Assembly (NCBI RefSeq): GCF_034479615.1
Contig: NZ_CP140255.1
Coordinates: forward strand, 310,001 to 374,000
Direction: 5' to 3'
Source: Vreelandella neptunia
Lineage (GTDB): Bacteria; Pseudomonadota; Gammaproteobacteria; Pseudomonadales; Halomonadaceae
DNA: 64,000 nucleotides
Position numbers and translations under genes: made by a program. The notes beneath the pieces were generated by a model, which had not been told where the DNA came from, ran no database searches, and saw nothing but the letters and a program-made list of their open reading frames with translations. Below, one piece after another: positions 39,609 to 49,195 of the stretch (its first letter is position 1; every line of letters starts with the position of its first letter).

Positions 39609-42425
39609 CTAAGGTAGCGGGACGCGCGCCAGTCGGCTGAGCAGGTTATCCAACTCTTCCACTTCAGCATCCCATAGCGTGGCTGGCATTGGCCCTAGCG
39701 CCAATAGTGCAATCAAGATGTCGATCACTTCTTGATCACGGCTGCGCTCTTGGTTGAAGCCTTCATTCAAACGCTCTACCTGAATCGCCAGGCGCAGTGG
39801 CTCATCGCTTTGCCGCACACTACCCACGGCCAGCATCGATAGGTGCACTCTCAGCCTGGCAAGGGAATCGGCGATGCGAGCGCGATCAGCGTCTGATAGC
39901 GGTACCGCGACGCTATGGCGCTGTTGATTGCGCGCGTTATGCGCCTCATTAAAGGCGGTAGGGAGTGAGCTGCCGAGAACCGTTTGCGCTTCCACATCGC
40001 TTGGGGTTCCCTCGCTGAGGTAGCGCTGGTCAGCAGCCAAGTGTGCGTTCACTAACGGCATTATCGAGTGCCACTGTTGAACCGTATTGGCAACCGCCAG
40101 ACGGTTTAAGCGTTCTCTGCGCGCACGCACGATGCCGCTCATCCGCTTCTGCATTCCTTCGCTGCGCCGATTGCGGGGCAACGGCTCAAGCTGGTTGGCC
40201 TGTTCGATAAAGCGCTCCAAGGTGGCCGACTCACTCGCTTCAATAGGCTGCCAGCTATCCATTGCGTCGATGAGGGTTTGCATCTCATCAAGCTGCTGTT
40301 GCTGGCGCGCCGCCTGCTCATTTTTATGCGCATCGCGCTGGGCAAAGAGTTGATCACACTCGTGGCGGAAGGTTTTCCACAGCGTTTGCTCTTCACCTTT
40401 GGGCGCCCGGCCTAGCGCTCGCCACTGCTGCTGCAGCTGTTTGGTCAGGTGAATGCGCTGGGCAAGAGGCTGGCTTGTGTCGCTGCGCAGCGCGCTCACT
40501 TGGCTGATCAGATCCCGTTTTTGCGCGGCGATCGTTTCAGCACGCTGATCGATCAGCGCCTGTAGCTGATGACGAATGGTACCAAAGCGCCGGCCAACGG
40601 CCTCGGAGCGTTCACGGGGAACGGGGCTATAATGGCGCCACTGGTGGCGCGCTTTGTCGCGGATTTGCCTTAGCACATCGGGATCGGCGTCTTCGGCAGG
40701 CTGGGCTAGCAGGCTTTCCAACTGATCGCATAGCGCTTCGCGGGCTTGAAGGTTGGTCTCACGCTCTTCGCTGAGCTGGTCTCGCCAGGGGGCGAGGCGC
40801 TCGTGGATGCGATCCGAGGCGCTGCGAAAGCGAGCAGACTGCTCGCGGTTAGCCGCTGCATCGCCCAGCGCTTTCCACTCTTTGACCAGTTGGCGATGGT
40901 GGCGGTCAAGCGCTTCTTCCGCCATGTGGAGGTCGTTAGCGAGAGTTTCGATGCTTTCACATAGCTGTTCGCGCTTTGGACCTGCGACAAAGCCCCGCCA
41001 GTCGCGTAATTCTGCAAGCCGGGCAGCCAAGTGCTTCAAGCGCGTTTTGAGCGGTTGAGCAGCGGGGCTTTCCAGCGCTTCAATGCGTTGTTTTAGCCGC
41101 TGATGCAGGCGGCTGGCGCTTTTAAAGGCGCCGCGCTCTAACAAGTGCTCAAAGGTGTCGAGTTCCGCGCCATGGGCCTCCAGTGTGGCGTTGTCTTCTG
41201 CCGGCTGCGAGGGCGCGGTGTTTTCAGCGTTGAGAGCCGCTTTGGCACGGCCGAGCAGCGCGGGCGGCGTTAGGGCCTCCGGCCATTGGCATTCGCTAAT
41301 CAATTTAGCCAGGGTAGCGTGGTCGCCACCGGTCAGTGCGGTTTCGATGTCGGTGCTGACCGAGCACCAGCGCTGCCATGCCTCTAAGCACTGGTCGTAG
41401 TGATGAATCGCCAACGTGTAGCGCTGGCGCATAGTCTCGCTGGGCGGATGGATATCAGATAGCGCCTGCCAGCGTTGGCCTAGCAGTTGGCGCTGGGCGC
41501 GCAGGCTGTCGATATCCTGCACGGTCATGGCTGAGGCGTGGCGCAGACCATCAAGGGTTTCTTCGATGCCTTCGAGCAGCTGCTCGCGAGTGTTTTCGGC
41601 TTCTTCACGGCGCTCGTCGCTCTGCTGGCGAGCCTGCTCCTGGGTTTCGTGGTCGTGAAGCGTCTTGCGGCAAGCGAGTAGGGCTTGATGAAAACGCTGC
41701 TCCTGCTCCACGCTTGGCGGCTGAGTCAGCTGTTCCCACTGCCGTTCAAGGTGGCGAAAGCGCCCGCCGTAAAGCGGTTCCCAGGGGGCACGGGCGTGCT
41801 GCTCAAGCTGTTTCAGGAGCGTTTCGCGCTGCTGCTCTTCCGCCTCCAGCCACTGGGCGTCGCTGCGCAAGCGGTTGAGGCGTTCCCGTGCCAGACGAAC
41901 CACCTGGCGGTCACGGCGTGCCTCTTTCAATAATCGCTTAAGCCCCTCCTCGTCCTCAATGCGCTCGGCGGCCTGATGGCGAACGGCGGCCACACCGTTG
42001 TGGCAAGCTTGATGAATTAGGTCATTCTCATCATTCAGCTTGCTCAGGGCGGTCAAGCGTAGATTAAGGTTGTCGCCCTGGAGGGCGACCGCGCTCAGCA
42101 CCCGTGGCTCTTCTATCTGCTCGACCAATGTTTGGCGTTGGTGAAGGTCGGTATGTCCTTCACGCCCGCTGAGCCGTTGGCAAATGGCATTGAACCAGGC
42201 TTCATCCTGCTGATGGTGTGGGTAAGCGTCGACCAGGCCTACGCAGTCATCCAGGGCCAACAGAGCGGCAAGGCGAATCTGGCTGTCGCTATCTTGAGTG
42301 AGCGACTGCAGCGCTTGTCGCTGTTCTGCTTGCTCGGGGTTCAGTCGTTGGAGGGCCTGACGGCGTACCTCGGGGTCAGGGTGCTGCCACCGAGGGGCAA
42401 ACAGGCGTCTTAACAGTCCGTGCAT
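39609..42425 (-). CDS. Large DUF349 coiled-coil protein
   Basis: A 938-residue cytoplasmic protein dominated by charged helices. Repeated units with the WRALGRAPKGEEQTLWKTFR or WKALGDAAANREQSARF pattern (about residues 515-740) are DUF349 repeats, and the N-terminal 200 residues look like HEAT-type helices (DPEVRRQALQRL, DSQIRLAALLAL). DUF349 proteins of this size occur in Pseudomonas and relatives; function is unknown to me. It is a single gene ending just inside the phbB terminator region. High Gln, Arg and Glu content suggests an elongated scaffold. Confidence 0.82.
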   Translation of the reverse strand: MHGLLRRLFAPRWQHPDPEVRRQALQRLNPEQAEQRQALQSLTQDSDSQIRLAALLALDDCVGLVDAYPHHQQDEAWFNAICQRLSGREGHTDLHQRQTLVEQIEEPRVLSAVALQGDNLNLRLTALSKLNDENDLIHQACHNGVAAVRHQAAERIEDEEGLKRLLKEARRDRQVVRLARERLNRLRSDAQWLEAEEQQRETLLKQLEQHARAPWEPLYGGRFRHLERQWEQLTQPPSVEQEQRFHQALLACRKTLHDHETQEQARQQSDERREEAENTREQLLEGIEETLDGLRHASAMTVQDIDSLRAQRQLLGQRWQALSDIHPPSETMRQRYTLAIHHYDQCLEAWQRWCSVSTDIETALTGGDHATLAKLISECQWPEALTPPALLGRAKAALNAENTAPSQPAEDNATLEAHGAELDTFEHLLERGAFKSASRLHQRLKQRIEALESPAAQPLKTRLKHLAARLAELRDWRGFVAGPKREQLCESIETLANDLHMAEEALDRHHRQLVKEWKALGDAAANREQSARFRSASDRIHERLAPWRDQLSEERETNLQAREALCDQLESLLAQPAEDADPDVLRQIRDKARHQWRHYSPVPRERSEAVGRRFGTIRHQLQALIDQRAETIAAQKRDLISQVSALRSDTSQPLAQRIHLTKQLQQQWRALGRAPKGEEQTLWKTFRHECDQLFAQRDAHKNEQAARQQQQLDEMQTLIDAMDSWQPIEASESATLERFIEQANQLEPLPRNRRSEGMQKRMSGIVRARRERLNRLAVANTVQQWHSIMPLVNAHLAADQRYLSEGTPSDVEAQTVLGSSLPTAFNEAHNARNQQRHSVAVPLSDADRARIADSLARLRVHLSMLAVGSVRQSDEPLRLAIQVERLNEGFNQERSRDQEVIDILIALLALGPMPATLWDAEVEELDNLLSRLARVPLP

Positions 42426-42535
42426 GGATCATCCTGCCAATATGAAATGCGTAGCATGAAAAAAACGGCTCGGTGGTTGCAGTCACCGGCGCTGTCGCTT
42501 AGCTTGGCCTTACTATGGTGTGACAGACGTCTAAT

Positions 42536-42599
42536 TTCTAGGCCACACTGCTTCTAGACCACACTGTTTTTAGACTACAGTGTTTCTAGACGACGAAAT
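42536..42599. repeat. Four 16-bp tandem repeats upstream of minC
   Basis: Imperfect units TTCTAGGCCACACTGC, TTCTAGACCACACTGT, TTTTAGACTACAGTGT and TTCTAGACGACGAAAT begin at 42536, 42552, 42568 and 42584. They end 52 bp before the minC start, so they lie in the minC promoter/leader and could be iterated protein-binding sites or simple duplication. Confidence 0.8.
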
Positions 42600-42651
42600 G
42601 CGTGATAGTACGCTACCTTTATCTTATCTGAACATGACGGGGAGTTCGGCC

Positions 42652-43398
42652 ATGAGCCTTAACGTGGATAGTGCCGCAGTGGCCTTTACCTTCAAAGGCG
42701 GCATGCTGCCGATGACCGTCATGGAGCTAAGTAGCGCTGATCCGGAGCAAATCCGGCAACAGTTGGCTGGCAAATTCTCCCAGTCCCCTGCTTTCTTTCA
42801 GCATACACCGGTTGTCCTCAGCGTGGAAAAACTCGATGAACCCCACTTAGCCCTTGAGCGCATTTGTGCCGTGTGCCGTGACCATAAGCTGTTGCCGGTA
42901 GCCGTGCGCGGCGGCACTGAGCCGGTTCGCCAATCGGCCTGGGCGCTGGGGTTGGGTTGGTTTCCTCCGGTGGCAGAGGGCCGCGCCCGGGTGCTGGAAA
43001 GTGTCAGTAACTCGCCAGTGCAAGAAGTCACCCGTGAGGAGGCAGTGAGCGAGGCGGAAGCGCCTTCGCTTGCCACGCGGCTTTATCGCGGTACCGTGCG
43101 GTCGGGGCAGCAAGTAAGCGCCTCTGATGGAGATTTAGTGGTGATTGGGGCGGTGAATGCCGGGGCAGAAGTGCTGGCCGCGGGAAGTATTCATGTTTAT
43201 GGCGCGTTGCGTGGCCGTGCGCTGGCGGGCATTCATGGTAATACCCAAGCGGGTATCTACTGCCGAGAATTGGAGGCTGAACTGCTTTCTGTGGCAGGCA
43301 ACTACAAGCGCTCGGAAGATATTGATGCACAGCTTCTGAGGCGGCCCGCAGAAGTTCACTTTATAAAAGAACAGCTTGAAATTAAGCCACTGAGCTAA
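42652..43398 (+). CDS. minC: Septum site-determining protein MinC
   Basis: MinC inhibits FtsZ assembly away from mid-cell and is recruited to the membrane by MinD. The 248-residue protein has an N-terminal FtsZ-inhibitory domain (about residues 5-105) and a C-terminal beta-helix domain with VIGAVNAGAEVLAAGSIHVY and GRALAGIHG that binds MinD. I start at MSLNVDSAAVAF, because GGGGAG lies seven bases upstream; the frame extends to 42580 through the tandem repeats without support. A 157-bp gap separates it from minD. Confidence 0.95.
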   Translation: MSLNVDSAAVAFTFKGGMLPMTVMELSSADPEQIRQQLAGKFSQSPAFFQHTPVVLSVEKLDEPHLALERICAVCRDHKLLPVAVRGGTEPVRQSAWALGLGWFPPVAEGRARVLESVSNSPVQEVTREEAVSEAEAPSLATRLYRGTVRSGQQVSASDGDLVVIGAVNAGAEVLAAGSIHVYGALRGRALAGIHGNTQAGIYCRELEAELLSVAGNYKRSEDIDAQLLRRPAEVHFIKEQLEIKPLS

Positions 43399-43555
43399 GG
43401 TATTTGTATGAGGCTGCGTTGGTGCTTCATGCCTAGCGACGCCGAAGGCGCTATCCGTTACAGTATGGCATGTTGATGACATTGACGTTCCCGTTATGCG
43501 CAGAGCGCTGACTGACTCGCGCTCGCGACGAACGACTTCAAGAAGGAAGTGACTC

Positions 43556-44374
43556 TTGGCCAAGATAATTGTAGTGACCTCTGGTAAAGGAGGGGTCGGT
43601 AAAACCACTAGCGCGGCAGCCATCTCAACGGGGCTTGCGCTGCGCGGTAAAAAAACAGTCGTCATCGATTTTGATGTGGGCCTGCGGAATCTCGACCTGA
43701 TCATGGGCTGCGAACGACGCGTGGTATATGACTTAGTCAACGTGATTCAAGGTGAAGCGGGGCTTAACCAGGCGCTGATTCGCGATAAGCGTGTCGAGAA
43801 TCTGTTTATTTTGCCAGCTTCCCAGACCCGCGATAAGGATGCCCTGACCCAAGAGGGGGTCGCGGAGATCCTGGAGAAATTGAGAGAAGATTTCGACTTC
43901 ATTCTTTGCGACTCTCCCGCTGGTATAGAGCGTGGTGCGCAGTTGGCCATGTACTTTGCCGACGAGGCGATTGTGGTTACCAACCCTGAAGTATCGTCAG
44001 TGCGTGACTCTGACCGTATTTTGGGGCTACTAGCCTCGAAAACCCGGCGTGCAGAGCAGGGCGATGACCCTATCAAAGAGCACCTGTTGGTGACCCGCTA
44101 TAACCCAGAGCGAGTTACCTCTGGCGATATGCTGACGCTTGACGATATTCGCGAGATTTTAGCGATTAATTTGCTGGGCTTAATTCCTGAATCGGAAGCC
44201 GTACTGCGTGCTTCTAACCAGGGGGTGCCGGTAACCCACGATATCTCCAGCGACGCGGGCCAAGCCTATAGTGATACGGTATCGCGCCTGCTCGGTGAGG
44301 ACATGCCGCTGCGTTTTCACGAATTGCAGCGCAAAGGCCTGCTGAGCCGTATGTTTGGGGGGGCGCGCCGATGA
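43556..44374 (+). CDS. minD: Septum site-determining protein MinD
   Basis: A ParA-type ATPase of 272 residues that dimerises on the membrane and drives Min oscillation. The deviant Walker [11 protein letters not shown] is at residues 10-19, switch regions include DFDVGLRN and CDSPAGIE, and the C-terminal [11 protein letters not shown] is the amphipathic membrane-targeting helix. The start is TTG, supported by AAGGAAG six bases upstream and by the invariant [13 protein letters not shown]. Its stop overlaps the minE start (ATGA). Confidence 0.97.
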   Translation: MAKIIVVTSGKGGVGKTTSAAAISTGLALRGKKTVVIDFDVGLRNLDLIMGCERRVVYDLVNVIQGEAGLNQALIRDKRVENLFILPASQTRDKDALTQEGVAEILEKLREDFDFILCDSPAGIERGAQLAMYFADEAIVVTNPEVSSVRDSDRILGLLASKTRRAEQGDDPIKEHLLVTRYNPERVTSGDMLTLDDIREILAINLLGLIPESEAVLRASNQGVPVTHDISSDAGQAYSDTVSRLLGEDMPLRFHELQRKGLLSRMFGGARR

Positions 44375-44622
44375 AATTACTGGAGTTCTTGAAGCGTGAG
44401 CGCAGGAAATCTGCCTCGGTAGCCAAAGAACGCTTGCAAATTATTGTGGCACATCAGCGCAGTCAGCGCGGCCAGCCCGACTATATGCCGATGCTGGAGC
44501 GCGAACTGCTTGAGGTGATCCGTCGCTACGTCCACGTGGATGACGACGCCATTCAAATTTCCTTGGACAGTGAAGACAACTGCTCGGTGCTGGAGCTTAA
44601 CGTTACGCTTCCCAAGAGCTGA
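44371..44622 (+). CDS. minE: Cell division topological specificity factor MinE
   Basis: An 83-residue protein that stimulates MinD ATPase and confines MinC-MinD to the poles. The N-terminal [20 protein letters not shown] is the membrane-targeting and anti-MinCD helix, [11 protein letters not shown] is the contact strand, and the rest is the topological domain. Normal length, start overlapping minD by four bases. Confidence 0.97.
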   Translation: MKLLEFLKRERRKSASVAKERLQIIVAHQRSQRGQPDYMPMLERELLEVIRRYVHVDDDAIQISLDSEDNCSVLELNVTLPKS

Positions 44623-44715
44623 GCCTTCGCCTAAGTGCAAGAACTGAAGACGGGGCGAAAGGGGCGGCGGGTGTGCTAGGCTTGGGCTTTTAACTGCCCA
44701 GCGGAGTGATTGTTC

Positions 44716-46209
44716 ATGGCGCCACCCAATGCTGCCCCTGCCAGTTTTCTATGGCATGACTATGAAACCTTCGGGGCGGATCCGCGTCGCGACCGGCCCG
44801 CTCAGTTTGCTGCCCTGCGCACTGATGCCGATCTGAACGAGATCGGTGAGCCGATCGAGCTCTACTGCAAGCCCGCCGATGATTACTTGCCTCATCCTGC
44901 CGCCTGTTTGATTACCGGTATTACCCCTCAAAAAGCTCAACGCCATGGTCTACCCGAGGCAGAGTTCGCTGGCGAGATTCAGCGCCATATGAGTGAGCCG
45001 GGCACCTGCGTGGTGGGCTATAACAGCCTGCGTTTTGATGACGAAGTCTCCCGCCATCTGTTTTACCGCAATCTGCTCGACCCTTATTCCCGTGAGTGGC
45101 AAAACGGCAATTCCCGCTGGGATTTAATCGATGTTGTGCGCGCCTTTTATGCACTGCGCCCGGATGGCATTGAGTGGCCGCTGCGCGAAGACGGCGCGCC
45201 CAGCTTCAAGCTTGAGCACTTAACCGCGGCGAACGGCATTGCCCATGAGGGTGCCCACGATGCGGTAGCCGACGTGCGCGCCACGATCGCCTTGGCCCGT
45301 TTGCTCAAAGCGCGCAATGCGAAGCTGTTCGACTATCTACTCGGCCTGCGCGGTAAACGTGCGGTGGCCAAGCAGCTCGACCTACCCAACGCCAAACCGC
45401 TGCTGCATATCTCCCGCCGTTATCCCGCCAGCCGGGGCTGTAGTGCGTTGGTCATGCCGCTGGCCGAACATCCAACCAACCCTAATGGGGTGATCGTTTA
45501 CGATTTGAGCGTTGATCCCAGCGATATGTTGAGTATGTCGGCGGAGCAGATTCGTGAGCGCGTGTTTGTCAGCCAGCAGGATTTAACCGAAGGCGAGGCG
45601 CGTATTCCGCTGAAGGTGATCCATATCAACCGCTGCCCGGTGGTGTTTCCCGCCAGTGCCTTGAAAGACGTTGAGGGGCCTCAGCAGGGTGAGTATGGTG
45701 CCATCGTTGCGCGCTTAGGCTTGGATGTGGCGGCCTGTCGGCAGCACTGGAAAACCCTGCGCGATGCCAGCGGTGTTGCCGCCAAGGTCGCCGAGGTGTT
45801 TAGTGCAGGTTACGACGATGCGCCGCAAGACCCGGATCTAATGCTCTATTCGGGCAGCTTCTTCTCCGCCGCCGACCGTCAGCAGATGGAGCGAGTGCGA
45901 GAGATGGAGCCGTGGGATTTGGTGGGGCAGCGCTTTGCGTTTCAGGATCCGCGCTTGGAAGAGATGCTGTTTCGCTTTCGTGCGCGCAGTTACCCCGACA
46001 CGTTGGAAGGTGAAGAGCGCGAGCAGTGGGAAGCATTTCGCTGGATGCGGATCAATGATCCGGCCTTGGCGGGCTTTACGCTTAAGGCGTTTGCGCGGGA
46101 AATTGCTCAGTACAATCAGCAAACCCTCACTGATCGTGAGCGCCAGATTCTGGAAGAACTGGTGATGTTTGTGGAAGCCATGATGCCGGCTCAAGCGTTT
46201 GACGCCTGA
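44716..46209 (+). CDS. sbcB: Exodeoxyribonuclease I
   Basis: ExoI degrades single-stranded DNA 3'-5' and takes part in mismatch repair and recombination. The 497-residue protein has the DEDDh nuclease start FLWHDYETFGADPRRDRPAQFA (Asp and Glu in DYETFG), GYNSLRFDDEVSR and the HEGAHDAVADVRATI segment with the catalytic His and Asp, then the SH3-like and C-terminal domains of the ExoI family. I start at the ATG (MAPPNAAPAS) with GGAGTG upstream; a TTG two codons before is in frame. Confidence 0.95.
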   Translation: MAPPNAAPASFLWHDYETFGADPRRDRPAQFAALRTDADLNEIGEPIELYCKPADDYLPHPAACLITGITPQKAQRHGLPEAEFAGEIQRHMSEPGTCVVGYNSLRFDDEVSRHLFYRNLLDPYSREWQNGNSRWDLIDVVRAFYALRPDGIEWPLREDGAPSFKLEHLTAANGIAHEGAHDAVADVRATIALARLLKARNAKLFDYLLGLRGKRAVAKQLDLPNAKPLLHISRRYPASRGCSALVMPLAEHPTNPNGVIVYDLSVDPSDMLSMSAEQIRERVFVSQQDLTEGEARIPLKVIHINRCPVVFPASALKDVEGPQQGEYGAIVARLGLDVAACRQHWKTLRDASGVAAKVAEVFSAGYDDAPQDPDLMLYSGSFFSAADRQQMERVREMEPWDLVGQRFAFQDPRLEEMLFRFRARSYPDTLEGEEREQWEAFRWMRINDPALAGFTLKAFAREIAQYNQQTLTDRERQILEELVMFVEAMMPAQAFDA

Positions 46210-46241
46210 GGTGCTGAGTAAAAAAAACGAAACAGCTCTCT

Positions 46242-46304
46242 GCGGGGGCGCTATGAACCCCTCCCTGGGCGCTAAATTCGCCATCCATGGCGAATAACCC
46301 CCGC
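46242..46304. repeat. 63-nt palindromic intergenic repeat, copy 2
   Basis: Same length as copy 1 at 11118-11180. The outer arms read GCGGGGG and CCCCCGC where copy 1 has GCAAGGG and CCCTTGC, so both arms changed together and pairing is kept. The inner stem (ATTCGCCA/TGGCGAAT) also shows a compensated T-A to A-T swap. It lies between the convergent sbcB and pitrilysin genes. Confidence 0.88.
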
Positions 46305-46339
46305 TTCAAGCTGATTCCGTTTGCTAGCTTCACGAGCTC

Positions 46340-49195
46340 TTATTTAGTTTTGGGCAGGGGCGAGCGCTTCTCACGATAGTCGCTGACATCACTAGGTTCG
46401 TCGCCCGGATTAAAGCGTATGTCCAGGCTGTGTTCGCGCAGCGATGGCCATAGGGCCTTAATATCCTCAAGGCTAACGTTCAGCACCAGCTCGGCCAGTT
46501 GGTCGCGTCGATCAAAGCGCACGTCTTCCAACGCGGTGGCTTGCCAGTAGCGGTTAGCCATGCCCGCAAGGCTGGTATCGCGCTGGCGCAACTGGTCGTG
46601 AACAGCCTGGCGATAAGGCGCTAAGTCAGCGTCGCTGAGTTGCTCAAGACGCTGGTTAGCCTCATCCAGAAACACATCCATACGCTCGGCAATGGTGCCG
46701 CTCTCCACGTCGGGTGATTGCACCATAAGGGCAATCCCTGGCGCTTCGAGCAGCGGCGAATAGCCAGCGTTCACGATGTAGCCGAGCTGCTGCTCGGTGC
46801 GCAGCTGTTGGTAGAACGGTGTCTCCAGCCACTGAGCGATCACCATGGTGGTGGCTTGCTCCTCTGGCGTCTGATCGCGGCCTTGCAGATAGCGCAGTAC
46901 CAAGGACTCATCCCGAGAGCTGTGAGGGTGCAGCACGCTGTGCTCTTCACTCGCTGCAAGCGGGGTGAGGTTGGCAATATCGTCGCGCTTTAACCGCGGT
47001 TTTAGCCTGGCACGCATCAGCTGTGTCTGTTCACTTGCCAGATCCGCGTCCAGGTTGCCCACCGCCATGGCATCGACGTACAGGTCATCTAGAAAGCGCT
47101 GGCGAAAATCTTCCAGGTGGCTGCGGTCAAAGCGATCGCTGGCAGCGAGAAGCTCAGCGGTAGACCATTGTGGCGTGAGTAACGCTTCGCCCAGCGTGCG
47201 GCTAGCTTGACCGTAGAGCGACGCCTGGGGCGCGTTGCGCCACTCACGCTGCAGCTGATAACGCACGCGCTCGAAGGCACTGTCGGTGATTTCGGCGCTC
47301 TCTAATTGCTCAAGGGCTTGTTCAATCAGCGGGGTTTGGCCATCACGCCAGCCTGAGAACGATAGCGTCATGCCCCTGGCGTGGGGATAAGCGCTAAACG
47401 ATTGCCCGGCCAGCCACGCTGGGTAGAGGGATTCATTCAAACTGTCGTTGAGCCAACTGGCGAGCAGCCGAGTGAGCACTGCTTCATGAGCTGAGTAGCT
47501 GGCGGTGGGGCTTTGTAGGCTGACCCGCCACTCAACTTTGGGAGTGTTAAAACGATCATCCTGCATATGCCAGGCGGTAAATGATGGTGTTTCGACTAGC
47601 AGGCTGGGGCGCTCATCCTGGCCTTCAAGCAGCGTCAGGTCACTGGCGATAAAGGGATTGGGCCCCGGAAGTGCCAAACCGCTCAGGGGCTGGCCCGGCT
47701 GTTCGGGCACTTGCTCGTCCCATTGGGTGTTGAACCAAGGTGAGACGGTGTTGCTTTCGATATCCGGTGCTGAGTAGAAGCGCAGCATGTTATCCGGCGT
47801 TAGCGCGTCAAGATAAGCCTGCTGACGCTCTGCATCGGGGCCATCCATGCGGTAGGCCGCGTACTGCACGTCCTCTACTGGGTAGCGAGATAGGCTCATG
47901 GAAAGGCGAGTGGCTTCCTGCTGCGGGGCGCCATACTGCTGAAAGCGGAAGGCCTGCTCATTGAGTTTTGCCTGCTCTTCGTAGCGCCATCCGGCGAGGC
48001 CATCATTGCGCAGTTGCTCAATGGCGGCAAACAGGGTGGCTTCAATATCGTCCAAGCGTTCGGCGCCTGCGGGCGTCAGGCTGATGGAAATAGTGAATAG
48101 CGCTTCGTTGCCATCGCCGCGGCCTACACCGGCGGAAAGCCCGTCGGCCAGACCTGCATCGCGCAGTACCGCTAACAGGCTAGCTTCACCTTCATCGCCA
48201 AGCAGGTGGGCGATTACCTGGGTCGGCTTTGTACGGTAGTCGTCAGTGGGGTCGGGTACTGGGAAGTAGAAGCGTAATTGACGACGATCCTGTAGCGACT
48301 GCCGCTCGATATAGCGGGGTAGCGTGTCTGAATCAACCAGCGGCGCGTCAATCGTCGGCACGCTTAAGTCGTTGTCGGGAATATCGGCAAAGCGCTCGGC
48401 TACCCACTCCTCAAGCGTATCGAGCGGCTGTGGCGCCACTACTGCCAGGTTCATAACATTGGCGTCGTAATGCTGGTGATAAAAATCGATCACCCGCTCG
48501 CGTAGCGTTGCCTCGCCTTCCGGCGGGCTGGCTAAGGTTTCCCGGCTACCCACGGCAAAGCCGGTGGTGGGGTTGTCAGGGTTGAGCAGTTGGTTGAGCA
48601 CATCGTTTTCGCGCCGGGACTCATCACGAATACGCGCCATGTACTCCGAGTGAACGATATTGCGCTCGCTCTCCAGGTGGTCGGCGTTAAACAGCGGCGA
48701 GAGGAAAAATTCGCTGAAACGGTCAAGCGCGCCCGGCAGTGCCGAGGGCTCAATATCAAAAAAGTAATTGGTATCCTGCTGCGCGGTAAAGGCGTTGTGA
48801 GAGCCCGCGTTATTGGAAATATAGCGTTGGTAAGCATCAGATTCCGGGTAGGGCTCGGTGCCTAAAAACAGCATATGCTCTAGAAAGTGTGCTAACCCCT
48901 TAAGATCATCAGGATCTTGGGCGCTGCCTACCCGCACATTCATCGACGCTGCCGCCTTGTCCGCTTCCGGGTCGCTGACCAGCAGCACATTGAGGCCGTT
49001 ATCGAGCGTTAAGACCCGGTAATCGCGGCTGTCATAGGGGCTAATGATCGGGGTGACCGTGTCAGCAATGGCATCGTTAACGGCGTCATCGGTGGCCGCG
49101 AAGGCCCGCGGCGTTAACGCCATGCTGGCGATAACGCCAATCACTGCGCACTGCGGGAAAACACGCCAGCGGGTTATGCAAGTGGATCGCAACAT
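46340..49195 (-). CDS. ptrA: Pitrilysin-like M16 zinc metalloprotease
   Basis: A 951-residue insulinase-family protease. The inverted zinc motif HxxEH is HFLEH near residue 105 in GLAHFLEHMLFLGT, with the distal Glu expected in the ERNIVHSEYMARI segment. A signal peptide (about residues 1-34, ending in PRAFAA) sends it to the periplasm. Four M16 half-domains fit the length. I start at MLRSTCITRW, with AGGAG upstream; the ATG shares its last base-pair region with the preceding stop (TAATG). Periplasmic peptide degradation is the family role. Confidence 0.92.
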   Translation of the reverse strand: MLRSTCITRWRVFPQCAVIGVIASMALTPRAFAATDDAVNDAIADTVTPIISPYDSRDYRVLTLDNGLNVLLVSDPEADKAAASMNVRVGSAQDPDDLKGLAHFLEHMLFLGTEPYPESDAYQRYISNNAGSHNAFTAQQDTNYFFDIEPSALPGALDRFSEFFLSPLFNADHLESERNIVHSEYMARIRDESRRENDVLNQLLNPDNPTTGFAVGSRETLASPPEGEATLRERVIDFYHQHYDANVMNLAVVAPQPLDTLEEWVAERFADIPDNDLSVPTIDAPLVDSDTLPRYIERQSLQDRRQLRFYFPVPDPTDDYRTKPTQVIAHLLGDEGEASLLAVLRDAGLADGLSAGVGRGDGNEALFTISISLTPAGAERLDDIEATLFAAIEQLRNDGLAGWRYEEQAKLNEQAFRFQQYGAPQQEATRLSMSLSRYPVEDVQYAAYRMDGPDAERQQAYLDALTPDNMLRFYSAPDIESNTVSPWFNTQWDEQVPEQPGQPLSGLALPGPNPFIASDLTLLEGQDERPSLLVETPSFTAWHMQDDRFNTPKVEWRVSLQSPTASYSAHEAVLTRLLASWLNDSLNESLYPAWLAGQSFSAYPHARGMTLSFSGWRDGQTPLIEQALEQLESAEITDSAFERVRYQLQREWRNAPQASLYGQASRTLGEALLTPQWSTAELLAASDRFDRSHLEDFRQRFLDDLYVDAMAVGNLDADLASEQTQLMRARLKPRLKRDDIANLTPLAASEEHSVLHPHSSRDESLVLRYLQGRDQTPEEQATTMVIAQWLETPFYQQLRTEQQLGYIVNAGYSPLLEAPGIALMVQSPDVESGTIAERMDVFLDEANQRLEQLSDADLAPYRQAVHDQLRQRDTSLAGMANRYWQATALEDVRFDRRDQLAELVLNVSLEDIKALWPSLREHSLDIRFNPGDEPSDVSDYREKRSPLPKTK

